This document shows positions 23,356 through 31,266 of a DNA stretch of 34,936 nucleotides, piece after piece. The stretch covers positions 1-34,936 of the forward strand of contig CBJMMB010000026.1 of the NCBI GenBank assembly GCA_966430775.1. The letters run 5' to 3'. Position 1 is the first letter of the stretch. The number at the start of each line of letters is the position of its first letter. The notes under the pieces were generated by a model, which was not told where the DNA came from, searched no databases, and was given only the letters and a program-made list of their open reading frames with translations. The position numbers were made by a program, and so were the translations under genes. The DNA comes from Dyella_B sp966430775. Its GTDB lineage: Bacteria; Pseudomonadota; Gammaproteobacteria; Xanthomonadales; Rhodanobacteraceae.

Positions 23356-24666
23356 ATGAGTCTGATCCGCAGCCAGCATCTGGCCGCTCTGGTCCAAGCC
23401 GCACTCGCCGGAAACGAGTCGGAACTGGCGAGCTTGAGCCGCAAGCATCCCAAGACCGCGGCGTTGCTCGCGCCCGTGTTCGCGCGGCTGGCGCCGCGTG
23501 CGCCGGCCGCGGTGGCGCTGCAATCGCTGGAGCAGCAAAGCCTGGTGCTGACCCACGCGCAGACGCTGCACAAGGAACAATCCTCGCTGGAGCAATCGAT
23601 CGGCGAAAGCCGCGACAGCGTCGGACAGTTGACGGACGGCAGTGCCGGCATGTCGACGACCTTGCAGCAAGCGCAGGGTGGTATCGAGCAGGCAGCCAAG
23701 GCCGGCGAGCAGAGCGCGGCCAACGTCAGCGAACTCAATGGCCAGCTGCGCCTGTTGCGCAGCGCGCTGTCGGCGATGAACCAAAGCCAGAGCCTGCTCA
23801 CCGAACAGGTCGCGCAGATCCGCGCGCTGACCACCAGCGTGCAGGACATCGCCCATCAAACCAACCTGGTCGCCTTGAACGCGGCGATCGAAGCGGCGCG
23901 CGCCGGCGATGCCGGCCGCGGCTTTGCGGTGGTGGCGGATGAAGTGAAGCAGCTCGCGGAAAAAACCGCGCAGGCCACCGCGGAAATCGAGACCGTCACC
24001 AGTTCGATCGGCGAATTCTCGCTGCAGATGAACGGCAACGTGCAGCAAAGCCTGCAACGGCTGGAGCGCGCGCAGGCCGGCGTCAACGCCACCGAGCGCA
24101 CGCTGCAGGAAGGCACCGGCACTTTGCAGGGCGCAGGCGATCGCCTGCGTTCGCTGCGCGACGGCCAGGACGCCTTGCAGGTGCGCGCCACCACCGTGAA
24201 AGCCACCTTGGGCGCCTTGCAGCGCCGTGCGTATGAAACCCGCCGGCACGGCGAAGCACTGGGCCGCGCCGCGGCGCTGGCGCATCGCCTGTGCCTGAGC
24301 TGGCTGGAAGGCGAGAGCGGCCACGACATCGCCAGCCTCAGCCTGACCGTGCGCGAATCGGTGGTCGGCCTGCGCCAGAGCATGGAGCTGGCGCTGCAGG
24401 AACCCACTTCGCTCGACCGCCGCTGGTTCGACACCGACGTGCTCAAGCGCAGCCTGGATCGACTGGTCGCGCGCCATGGCGATCATCCTTCCGGCGCGAG
24501 CCTGCATGAATCGGCGGCACGCCTGCGCGAGCATGGCGAGACGTTCCTCGAGTTGCTCGGCAACGGGCAATTCGACCTGGCGGCGCAGATGTCCGACAAG
24601 CTGGAAAGCGAGCGGGAGGCGATCAACAGCCAGTTGGCGACCATTCTGGCTGATGGGCGTTCATGA
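23356..24666 (+). CDS. Soluble methyl-accepting chemotaxis protein
   Basis: This 436-residue chemoreceptor has no transmembrane segment or signal peptide, so it is cytoplasmic. Residues about 60-260 form the signalling coiled-coil hairpin, whose tip is QDIAHQTNLVALNAAIEAAR followed by AGDAGRGFAVVADEVKQLAE, the CheA/CheW contact region. The C-terminal 170 residues are helical and not clearly assignable; I looked for a CZB-type zinc motif and did not find a convincing one. I set the start at 23356 (MSLIRSQHLAAL) because the frame upstream crosses the sigma-54 promoter. Its stop overlaps the flgA start as ATGA, so a flagellar assembly chaperone and a receptor are translated together. Confidence 0.88.
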   Translation: MSLIRSQHLAALVQAALAGNESELASLSRKHPKTAALLAPVFARLAPRAPAAVALQSLEQQSLVLTHAQTLHKEQSSLEQSIGESRDSVGQLTDGSAGMSTTLQQAQGGIEQAAKAGEQSAANVSELNGQLRLLRSALSAMNQSQSLLTEQVAQIRALTTSVQDIAHQTNLVALNAAIEAARAGDAGRGFAVVADEVKQLAEKTAQATAEIETVTSSIGEFSLQMNGNVQQSLQRLERAQAGVNATERTLQEGTGTLQGAGDRLRSLRDGQDALQVRATTVKATLGALQRRAYETRRHGEALGRAAALAHRLCLSWLEGESGHDIASLSLTVRESVVGLRQSMELALQEPTSLDRRWFDTDVLKRSLDRLVARHGDHPSGASLHESAARLREHGETFLELLGNGQFDLAAQMSDKLESEREAINSQLATILADGRS

Positions 24667-25460
24667 GTTTTCTTGGCGGCCATGCATCCACGCGGCGTGA
24701 CAGCGTAGGTTGGGGTGCAAACCCCAACGCCGCCATGCGTGTCATGCGCACGATGTTGGGGTTTGCACCCCAACCTACGTGGACCGCCGTCGCCGCAACA
24801 CTGCTGCTCGCCTGCGCCAACCTCGCCCACGCCGACACCGCCACCGACCTGCGCGCTGCCGCCGAACAGGCCGTGCGTGCCCAATACGGCACCGCCGGCA
24901 GCCGCGTGGTGATCGTGCCGACGCCGCTCAACGCGCGCCTGCATCTGGCCGCGTGCAATCACCCGTTGCAAACCCATCTGCCGGCGCGCCAGGGCACGCC
25001 TTCGCGTGTAGCGGTGTCGGTGAGTTGCGCCGGCACGCCGGGCTGGACGATCCAGGTGCCGGTGCAGTTGCAGGTGTTCCGCAATGTGCTGGTCACCAAT
25101 CATCCGTTGGCGCGCGGCGACATCCTGGGGCCTGGCGACGTGCATCCCGAGGAGCGCGACGTGGCGCGCCTGGGGTATGGCTTTATCGAAAGCCTGGATC
25201 AGATCCTCGGCCATTCGCTGGGCCGGCCGCTGATCGCGGGCGTGGCGTTGACGCCGGGCGACTTCAACGGCCGTGAAACCGTGCACGCCGGGGAGGAAGT
25301 GCAACTGGTAGCCTCGCTGGACGGCATCGAAGTACGTACGCGCGGCATGGCCCTGGACGGGGGCGACACCGGTGCCCGCCTGCGCGTGCGCAATGACAAT
25401 TCCGGCCGGGTCGTCCAGGGCGTCGTGATCGGGGAAGGCCAGGTACAGGCCCTCCCCTAG
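24663..25460 (+). CDS. flgA: Flagellar P-ring assembly chaperone FlgA, with a REPIN inside its signal sequence
   Basis: The mature part (about residue 58 on) has the FlgA/SAF layout: VRAQYGTAGSRVVIVPTPLN, VSCAGTPGWTIQVPVQLQVF, the SAF segment NHPLARGDILGPGDV, and the C-terminal ARLRVRNDNSGRVVQGVVIG with a final GEGQVQAL. It is a periplasmic chaperone for FlgI. The ATG at 24663 overlaps the chemoreceptor stop (ATGA). Residues 15-39 are encoded by a 74-bp REPIN plus one base, exactly 25 codons; without them the leader would read MSFLGGHASTRRDS then WTAVAATLLLACANLAHA, a normal signal peptide. Internal ATGs at 24735, 24744 and 24753 lie within the repeat and could also be used. The TAG stop belongs to the end of the MITE-like element at 25457. 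Confidence 0.92.
   Translation: MSFLGGHASTRRDSVGWGANPNAAMRVMRTMLGFAPQPTWTAVAATLLLACANLAHADTATDLRAAAEQAVRAQYGTAGSRVVIVPTPLNARLHLAACNHPLQTHLPARQGTPSRVAVSVSCAGTPGWTIQVPVQLQVFRNVLVTNHPLARGDILGPGDVHPEERDVARLGYGFIESLDQILGHSLGRPLIAGVALTPGDFNGRETVHAGEEVQLVASLDGIEVRTRGMALDGGDTGARLRVRNDNSGRVVQGVVIGEGQVQALP
24705..24778. repeat. GTAG-type REPIN within the flgA coding region
   Basis: GTAG-GTTGGGGT-GCAA-ACCCCAAC and its inverted copy ending CCCCAACCTAC are separated by about 26 bases. The stem is 8 bp with a GCAA loop. Here the repeat is read in the frame that avoids the TAG in GTAG and adds 25 codons to flgA. Confidence 0.88.
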
Positions 25461-25749
25461 GGATGCTCTGATCTATGCCACGTACCCGTCACCGCACTGT
25501 ATGCGCGCCTCGCTGTGCTCCAGTGGCGAAGGCAGACTGGCTGTCTGTCGAGACGCTGGGGTGCAGCGAGGCGCGCATACAGTGCGGCCCCAACATTTTG
25601 AATCTAAATGACGGGGTGACGTCCAGAAGGCCCGCAGGCTGCGCCGCGCGGCTTGAACAGACGGCCAGTCTGCCCTGCGCCACGCACCACACCCTGCGGG
25701 CCTTCTGGACGTCATGCCGGGTGCGTGGAATAGATCAGAGCATCCCTAG
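25457..25749. mobile_element. MITE-like element with 32-bp terminal inverted repeats between flgA and flgM
   Basis: The 32-base ends start CTAGGGATGCTCTGATCTAT and match each other with two mismatches. Inside are two large perfect inverted repeats: 25492-25515 with 25564-25587 (24 bp, starting CCGCACTGTATGCGCGCC) and 25618-25638 with 25693-25713 (21 bp, starting GACGTCCAGAAGGCC). A further pair, GGCAGACTGGCTGTCTGT (25531-25548) with its near-complement at 25656-25673, links the two hairpins. There is no transposase gene. With the following promoter region it fills the 388-base gap between flgA and flgM. Confidence 0.75.
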
Positions 25750-25786
25750 GCTCGGGCAGAACCGACATACTGCAGGCATCGGCGAT

Positions 25787-25813
25787 TAAAGTTTCCACGG
25801 GGCAGGCCGATAC
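25787..25813 (+). promoter_or_regulatory. Sigma-28 (FliA) promoter of flgM
   Basis: TAAA, 15 bases, GCCGATAC, matching the sigma-28 consensus except at the last base, and identical at both boxes to the cheV site. It lies about 36 bases before the flgM ATG and 37 bases after the MITE-like element. This gives the usual negative feedback of FlgM on its own sigma factor. Confidence 0.83.
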
Positions 25814-25848
25814 CCCATACAGGGCATACCGAGAGAACGCCAAGAACC

Positions 25849-26157
25849 ATGAACACCACGATTTCGTCCAACGGCCTGCCGCAGCTTCCGCTTCCGACCA
25901 CCACCACGGAAAACAGCGCCGCCCAGGCTTCCACGGCCGCTCCTTCGGCCAGCTCGTCGGCCACCCAGACCGGCGACAGCGTCAAGCTGACCGATTCGGC
26001 CCGTGCCCTGCACGAAGCCAGCAACGCCAACGCGCCGGTCGATACCCAGCGCGTGGACCAGATCCGGCAGCAACTGGCCGCGGGTACCTACAAGGTCGAT
26101 CCGCACGCCATCGCCAGCCGGCTGGTGTCGCTGGAAGGCCAGATTGGCAGCAAGTAG
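25849..26157 (+). CDS. flgM: Anti-sigma-28 factor FlgM
   Basis: This 102-residue protein has a low-complexity Ser/Thr/Ala-rich N-terminal half and the conserved C-terminal sigma-binding half (GDSVKLTDSARALHEASNA, VDTQRVDQIRQQLAAGTYKV, DPHAIASRLVSLE). It holds FliA inactive until the hook is finished and FlgM is exported. The sigma-28 promoter, the size and flgN as the next gene all agree. Confidence 0.94.
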   Translation: MNTTISSNGLPQLPLPTTTTENSAAQASTAAPSASSSATQTGDSVKLTDSARALHEASNANAPVDTQRVDQIRQQLAAGTYKVDPHAIASRLVSLEGQIGSK

Positions 26158-26171
26158 AAGAAACCCATGCC

Positions 26172-26618
26172 ATGAGCCCGAACCTGCAGGCCGAACTCGG
26201 CGCCGCCTTGCGCAGCGTACTGGATGACATGAGCGCGACCACCGCGCAGCTCATCCACGTGCTGGACGAGGAACGCGAAGCGCTCAACAGCGCCGACGCC
26301 AAGGCGCTCAACCGCGCCGGCGAAGCCAAGCAGATGCTGATGCGCCGGCTCGAGCAGCTCGACGTGGAACGCCTGCACCTGTGCAGCACTTCGGCCGAGG
26401 CGGCGCAGCAGGTGGATACGCAATGGCGCGAGCTGCTGAAGTCGCTCACGCAGTGCCGCGACAAGAACCAGCGCAACGGCGCGCTGGTCAGCCAACGTTT
26501 GGCGCAAGTGCGCAAGGCGCTGGCGGTGCTCACCGGCAACGACACGCAAAGCAGTACGTACGGACAGAACGGAGCACTGCAGGATACGCATCGGTCGGTG
26601 CAGCTTGCGCAGGCATGA
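26172..26618 (+). CDS. flgN: Flagellar export chaperone FlgN
   Basis: This is a 148-residue, largely helical protein with a leucine/alanine heptad pattern (LRSVLDDMSATTAQLIHVLD, EEREALNSADAKALNRAGEA) and the later LLKSLTQCRDKNQRNGALVS, where RNG/NQRNG is typical of FlgN. It keeps FlgK and FlgL unfolded for export. It starts 14 bases after flgM and has no separate promoter. Confidence 0.9.
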   Translation: MSPNLQAELGAALRSVLDDMSATTAQLIHVLDEEREALNSADAKALNRAGEAKQMLMRRLEQLDVERLHLCSTSAEAAQQVDTQWRELLKSLTQCRDKNQRNGALVSQRLAQVRKALAVLTGNDTQSSTYGQNGALQDTHRSVQLAQA

Positions 26619-26747
26619 AGCGACCGGCATAGGGAATACAACAACAGCAACGACGGCATACGACAAACACGCGGATCATCGTCCTTGACGATTCCCATTC
26701 CCTGACAAGCAAGACACGCGCTCCACCTTACGTTCGGTATCGAGACC

Positions 26748-28031
26748 ATGACGAGCACAGTTGCTTCCCCGACCAAGCCATTGGGCAACGACACCACCGC
26801 CACGCTGAGCGACATGCTGCTGCCGGTGGTGCGCAGTCCGATGCTGGATCAGGAAGAAGAACTGTTCGCCTACGAACTGGTGTTCTACCGCCAGGGCGCC
26901 GGCACCGATGCCGACACCACTTTGGTCGGCGGCGTGCTTTCCGGCATCACTGATGGCGCGATCACGCGCCTGGTACGCGGCAACCGCGCCTTCATGCGCC
27001 TGCCCCGCACGCTGCTGCTGGAGCAGACCGACATCCTGGCGCACACGCCGCGCCTGGGTGTGATCATCAACCCCATCCACGTGCGCGATACGGCCGTGCT
27101 GCAGCGTCTGCAGCAGCTCGCGCTGCGCAATTGCCCGCTGCTGCTGGACCTGGGCAGCACCGACCCCAACACCAGCGAACCGCACGGCGCGCAGGAACCG
27201 CTGCTGCGCCTGGCGAGCTACGTGCGCCTGGACGCCAAGGCGCTCGATGCCGAAACACTCGCTGCACGCTGCAAACAACTGCACGACCGCGGCCTGAGCG
27301 TGATCGCCGGCAATGTCGACGACCACGCTACCTACGCACGCTGCAAGACGCTGCCGTTCCAGGCCATACAAGGCCGTTATCTATTGGTGCCGCAGCAGAT
27401 CGAAGTGCCGGTGCTCACCCCCAGCCGCCTCAGCCTGCTGCGCCTGATGAGCGCACTGCAGGACAACAACGCAGGGCCGGTGGAACTGGGCGAAATCATC
27501 CGCGACGACGCCGTGCTCAGCTACAAGCTGCTCGGCTGCGTCAACTCCGCGTATTTCGCGCTGCCGCGGCAACTGAAGTCGATCCAGCAGGCGGCGATCT
27601 TCTTCGGCGTGGCGCGCTTGCGCAACTGGATCTACACCATGTCGCTCAGCGGCATGGACGATCGCCCGCCGGAACTCTTGCGCACCGCGCTGATCCGCGC
27701 GCACATGTGCGAGAAGCTCGCGCAGGGCATGCCGTCGGGCCAGCAGGAAATGGCGTTCATGGCCGGCCTGCTTTCTTTGCTCGACACGCTGCTGTGCGCG
27801 CCGATGGAATTCGTGCTCAGCCATCTTCCGCTTGCGCCGGAAATCCGTGACGCGCTGGTCGAGAACCGCGGCCCATTCGCGCCGCTGCTCGAACACGTGT
27901 ACGCATGGGAAGCGGGCGACCTGAAAGGTTCACAGATGCAGCCGCAGGACATCCGCCGCATGGCCGGCGCGTACTACGCGGCCACGCAGTGGGCGGACCA
28001 GGTGTATTCGTTCGCCGAACAGGGCGCGTAG
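26748..28031 (+). CDS. YuxH-type EAL-like/HDOD signalling protein
   Basis: This 427-residue protein has an N-terminal degenerate EAL-like domain (about 20-205; LFAYELVFYRQG in place of the catalytic EAL start, LLLDLGS, VRLDAKAL) and a C-terminal HDOD domain (about 210-405; VELGEIIRDDAVLSYKLLGC, VNSAYFALPRQLKSIQQAAI, FFGVARLRNW). The EAL part lacks the usual metal-binding residues, so it is probably a binding or scaffold module and not a phosphodiesterase. It follows flgN after 129 bases in the same direction; no sigma-28 or sigma-54 site is seen between them. Its TAG stop is the TAG of the GTAG head of the REPIN at 28028. Confidence 0.85.
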   Translation: MTSTVASPTKPLGNDTTATLSDMLLPVVRSPMLDQEEELFAYELVFYRQGAGTDADTTLVGGVLSGITDGAITRLVRGNRAFMRLPRTLLLEQTDILAHTPRLGVIINPIHVRDTAVLQRLQQLALRNCPLLLDLGSTDPNTSEPHGAQEPLLRLASYVRLDAKALDAETLAARCKQLHDRGLSVIAGNVDDHATYARCKTLPFQAIQGRYLLVPQQIEVPVLTPSRLSLLRLMSALQDNNAGPVELGEIIRDDAVLSYKLLGCVNSAYFALPRQLKSIQQAAIFFGVARLRNWIYTMSLSGMDDRPPELLRTALIRAHMCEKLAQGMPSGQQEMAFMAGLLSLLDTLLCAPMEFVLSHLPLAPEIRDALVENRGPFAPLLEHVYAWEAGDLKGSQMQPQDIRRMAGAYYAATQWADQVYSFAEQGA

Positions 28032-28101
28032 GTTGGGGTGCGAACCCCAATATCGTGATTCCTGCATCAACGGCAATGTTGGGTTTTGCACCCCAACCTA
28101 C
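28028..28101. repeat. GTAG-type REPIN that supplies stop codons to both convergent genes
   Basis: GTAGGTTGGGGTGCGAACCC begins at 28028, and the inverted partner ends in CCCCAACCTAC at 28101. The TAG at 28029-28031 ends the HDOD gene on the plus strand, and the TAG read at 28100-28098 ends the TonB-like gene on the minus strand. The whole space between the two genes is therefore this repeat, which probably also serves as a two-way terminator. Confidence 0.88.
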
Positions 28102-28610
28102 ATGTGTCCGTCGAACCGCATCGGCAAGTCGCCGCTGATGCCTTGCGGATGATCCGCCGGCACCGCAAAACGCCAGCGTTGCGCGATCGCCATTGCATTT
28201 GAATCCAGCACGCTGTCGCCGCTGGACTGCGCGATCGCCGCGTGCGTGACCTCGCCTTGCCCATCGACGGTCAGATGCAGCACCACATTGCCTACCGCGT
28301 GATCTTCCATCTGCGAAGTCGGCAATGACGCGGCTGGCGTCGATACCGGCACCAAGGTCGATTCACTGCTGGGTGGCGTAACCGGTGCAGCGACGGCTTC
28401 CGCTTGTGACGGCTCGTAGCGCGGGCGCACAACTTGGGCCACGTGTCTGGGGTGCTCGGTACGACGCATCCACTGCGCCGTCACGGGTCGATGCACCGCA
28501 ACCGGCCAATCCACGTGCGTATACGTCTGGTCGCAAAGCCATTGAACGCCGCCCACGCTGATTACCAACGCAAGCAGGCTCAAACTGGCAGTGACGCGCA
28601 ACCGAGGCAT
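28098..28610 (-). CDS. TonB-like protein with C-terminal energy-transducer domain
   Basis: This 170-residue protein has one N-terminal membrane anchor (about 7-24, TASLSLLALVISVGGV), a proline-rich periplasmic linker (about 55-100), and a short TonB C-terminal-type domain (about 105-165; VVLHLTVDGQGEVTHAAIAQ, SNAMAIAQRWRFAVP). No ExbB/ExbD lies nearby. Such stand-alone TonB-family proteins may energise particular outer-membrane receptors. It lies 5 bases downstream of the thiolase gene, so it is probably cotranscribed with it. Confidence 0.78.
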   Translation of the reverse strand: MPRLRVTASLSLLALVISVGGVQWLCDQTYTHVDWPVAVHRPVTAQWMRRTEHPRHVAQVVRPRYEPSQAEAVAAPVTPPSSESTLVPVSTPAASLPTSQMEDHAVGNVVLHLTVDGQGEVTHAAIAQSSGDSVLDSNAMAIAQRWRFAVPADHPQGISGDLPMRFDGHM

Positions 28611-28615
28611 AAGAC

Positions 28616-29902
28616 TTATGGCCGCTCCAGTATCGCCACCACGCCCATGCCGCCGGCGGTGCAGATGGAAATCAAACCGCGGCCAGAGCCTTTCTGTTCC
28701 AGCAGTTTCGCCAGCGTGGCGACGATGCGCGCGCCGGTGGCGGCGAACGGATGCCCTGCCGCAAGGCTGGAGCCGTTGACGTTGAGCTTGGCCGGATCGA
28801 TGGCGCCCAATGGGGTATCAAGACTCAGGCGATTCTTGCAGTAATCGGCCGATTCCCACGCGCGCAGCGTGCACAGCACCTGCGCGGCGAAGGCTTCGTG
28901 GATTTCGTAGAAATCGAAATCCTGCAGGCTGAGGCCGTTGCGCTTGAGCAGGCGCGGCACGGCGATGGTCGGCGCCATCAGCAGGCCTTCGCCATGCACG
29001 AAATCCACCGCGGCCACTTCGGCATCGCGCAGATAGGCCTGGATTTTCAGGCCGCGCCTGGCCGCCCATGCTTCGTTCGCCAGCAACACCGCAGCGGCGC
29101 CATCGGACAGGCCGGTGGAGTTGCCGGCGGTGAGCGTGCCCAGGCCGGAGGTCTTGTCGAACGCGGGCTTGAGCCCGGCGAGCTTGTCCATGCTGGTGTC
29201 GGGGCGCATGAAGCCGTCGCGTTTCACGCCGCGGAACGGCACCACCAGGTCTTCGAAAAAGCCCCCCTCGTACGCGGTGGCCAGCTTGCGATGGCTGTCC
29301 AGCGCCAGGCGATCCTGCGCTTCGCGGCCGATGTGCCATTCGCGCGCCATCTTTTCGCAGTGTTCGCCCATCGACATGCCGGTACGCGGCTCGGCCACGC
29401 CCGGGAACGAGGGCTTCAATTCGCTGAAGGAAAACCCGCGCACCGCCGTTCTCAATTTATCCAGCGGCGTCTTGGCGCGGTTCACCGCCAGCAGGCGCTT
29501 GCGCAGGCGCTGGCTGTAGACGATCGGCACGTCGCTGGTGGTGTCCGAGCCGCCCGCAATACCTGCTTCGATCTGCCCCGCGGCGATCTTGTTGGCGATG
29601 ACGATGGCGTTGTCCAGCGAGGTGCCGCAGGCGCGCGCGGTGGTGATGCCGGGGGTGGTCGGCGCCAGGCCGGAACTCAACAAGGCTTCGCGCGCCAGGT
29701 TCCAGTCGGAGGCGTGCTTGATCACCGCCCCCATCGCCACTTCGCCCAGCTCCACCCCGTGCAGACCGAAACGTTCGACCAGCGCGCCCAGCACCTTCAC
29801 CGACATGCCGAAGTTGCCGACGTCCGCATAGGCAGTGTTGTTGCGACAGAACGGGATGCGCACACCGCCGATGACGCCAACGCGCTGCTGCGTGTTTTCC
29901 AT
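28616..29902 (-). CDS. FadI-type thiolase (acetyl-CoA C-acyltransferase)
   Basis: This 428-residue thiolase carries the nucleophilic C92 in TTARACGTSLDNAI, the YEIHEAFAAQVL motif (HEAF rather than NEAF, as in FadI-type enzymes), the catalytic H384 in SLAAGHPFAATG, and C414 in ISICTAGGMG. It cleaves 3-ketoacyl-CoA in beta-oxidation or condenses acetyl-CoA. I set the start at 29902 (MENTQQRVGVIGG); a TTG 36 bases upstream would add residues not typical of the family. No hydratase/dehydrogenase subunit is adjacent. It diverges from the unknown gene at 30043. Confidence 0.9.
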   Translation of the reverse strand: MENTQQRVGVIGGVRIPFCRNNTAYADVGNFGMSVKVLGALVERFGLHGVELGEVAMGAVIKHASDWNLAREALLSSGLAPTTPGITTARACGTSLDNAIVIANKIAAGQIEAGIAGGSDTTSDVPIVYSQRLRKRLLAVNRAKTPLDKLRTAVRGFSFSELKPSFPGVAEPRTGMSMGEHCEKMAREWHIGREAQDRLALDSHRKLATAYEGGFFEDLVVPFRGVKRDGFMRPDTSMDKLAGLKPAFDKTSGLGTLTAGNSTGLSDGAAAVLLANEAWAARRGLKIQAYLRDAEVAAVDFVHGEGLLMAPTIAVPRLLKRNGLSLQDFDFYEIHEAFAAQVLCTLRAWESADYCKNRLSLDTPLGAIDPAKLNVNGSSLAAGHPFAATGARIVATLAKLLEQKGSGRGLISICTAGGMGVVAILERP

Positions 29903-30042
29903 AGCCTTGACTTGGGTCCCGAAACACCGATCAGGCAAGGCTAACCCGCTCAGCAGCCTGGCGAAAGCCCGAACAGGCGTTTGAACGGCGAATCGTTACG
30001 GCGAGGTTGAGAAATGTGCGCTGGGATTCAAGCCTGAATGCC

Positions 30043-31266
30043 ATGGGTGACCGCCATATCGGGCTGCCGCTTCGGGAGGGGCTGCTAGACTTCTCGTTTC
30101 ACTTATCTAGGTATGACCGCGTGGAATCCCCCGCTTCGCTGCAAGCCCTGCCCGCCGTTCTGGCCCTGGAACTGTCGCCCGGCGAACGCCCGCAGCGCCT
30201 CATCCTGAGCCGCGACGAAGCCGCCGAACTGGCGGCGCTGGTGGCGGACGACCTGCATGCGCTGGTGCCCGAGGTGGCCGAAGCCCGCCTGACCCTGGGC
30301 GGCGCCGCCTTCGATGCGGTGGAATTGCTGCGTCCCGGCTTCCCGGTGTGGGCCACGCTGGATGAGCTGGCGCGACGGGTACCGCGCGGCCAGCTCGAAA
30401 ACGTGGTGGCGTTCGGCCATCACGACGGACGCATGCCGGCGCAACCGCTGGAGCCCGACCCCGGTTACGCCGACGGCCCGATGCGCCTGCTGCCGTTGAG
30501 CGTGCTCGCTCCGGAAGGCATCGCCGATGCGCTGTCGCAGCGGATGGAAGTGGAACTGGTCGGCCGCGGTGAAGCCGGCGCGCGCACAGCCGACTGGCTG
30601 ATGCGCCATTTCGACGTTCGCCTGGAACATGCTCGTTATCTCAGCCGCAATGATCTGCTCGCACTCACCTGCGTGCAGTACGAACACGTCAACCTGGCGC
30701 CGCTGTGGCAATTGCTGGAAGCGGCGATGCTCACGCCGTATCGCCCCGAAGAGGCACTCAGCGCACGCGGCCTTACGCTGCGCTACGCCGACGGCAAGGC
30801 CTGGATGCAATCGCCCGCGCAATGGCTGGCCACGCAAACCGGCACGCCGGCCGAGCGCAGCCATGCCCTGGCCGGTGCGGTGTTCGAACTGCGCCAGTAC
30901 GCCGCCCTGCTGCACGCGCATGGATTGTCCCTGCATTTAGATAAGGGATCGGCCATCGCCACCACGGACGGCTCCGGCTGGCTGGCCGAAACCGTGGCTA
31001 CCGCCGATCCGGCCTACGGCGCGCCGACCCTGTTCGCCCACGAAGCGGCCGGCCTGGGCGTGGTCGCGGTCACGGTGGCGCAGCGCGGCGCGGCGGGCAC
31101 CACCCGCGTGCTGGCGCACGGCTATCCGTTGCGATCGTCGGCGCTGGGGCCATTGGTCACCGCGCTGGCCGATCGATTCGATGCGGCCAGTGATCTGCAT
31201 GCGCTGGGGAAAATTCAGTTGGATGAGCAAGGCTGGTTGAGTGCGCCGGTGCCTGCGTTGCATTGA
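30043..31266 (+). CDS. Unrecognised protein of about 407 residues
   Basis: I do not recognise a family. The frame is open from 30007 (TTG) to 31266; I chose the ATG at 30043, and a GTG near 30118 (VESPASLQALPAV) is also possible. The product appears soluble, with no signal peptide or membrane segment, and is rich in Ala and Leu. Visible landmarks are LSRDEAAELAALVADDL (about 55-75), VELVGRGEAGARTADWLMRHFDV, then YLSRNDLLALTCVQYEHVNL near 200-220, and a Gly/Ala-rich C-terminal part (FAHEAAGLGVVAVTVAQRG). Codon use matches its neighbours, and the opposite-strand frames carry no recognisable domain, so it is probably a real lineage-restricted gene. Confidence 0.65.
   Translation: MGDRHIGLPLREGLLDFSFHLSRYDRVESPASLQALPAVLALELSPGERPQRLILSRDEAAELAALVADDLHALVPEVAEARLTLGGAAFDAVELLRPGFPVWATLDELARRVPRGQLENVVAFGHHDGRMPAQPLEPDPGYADGPMRLLPLSVLAPEGIADALSQRMEVELVGRGEAGARTADWLMRHFDVRLEHARYLSRNDLLALTCVQYEHVNLAPLWQLLEAAMLTPYRPEEALSARGLTLRYADGKAWMQSPAQWLATQTGTPAERSHALAGAVFELRQYAALLHAHGLSLHLDKGSAIATTDGSGWLAETVATADPAYGAPTLFAHEAAGLGVVAVTVAQRGAAGTTRVLAHGYPLRSSALGPLVTALADRFDAASDLHALGKIQLDEQGWLSAPVPALH

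Noticed and set aside
23185..24570. N-terminal extension of cheV on the minus strand
   Set aside because: It is antisense to the chemoreceptor and spans both promoters.
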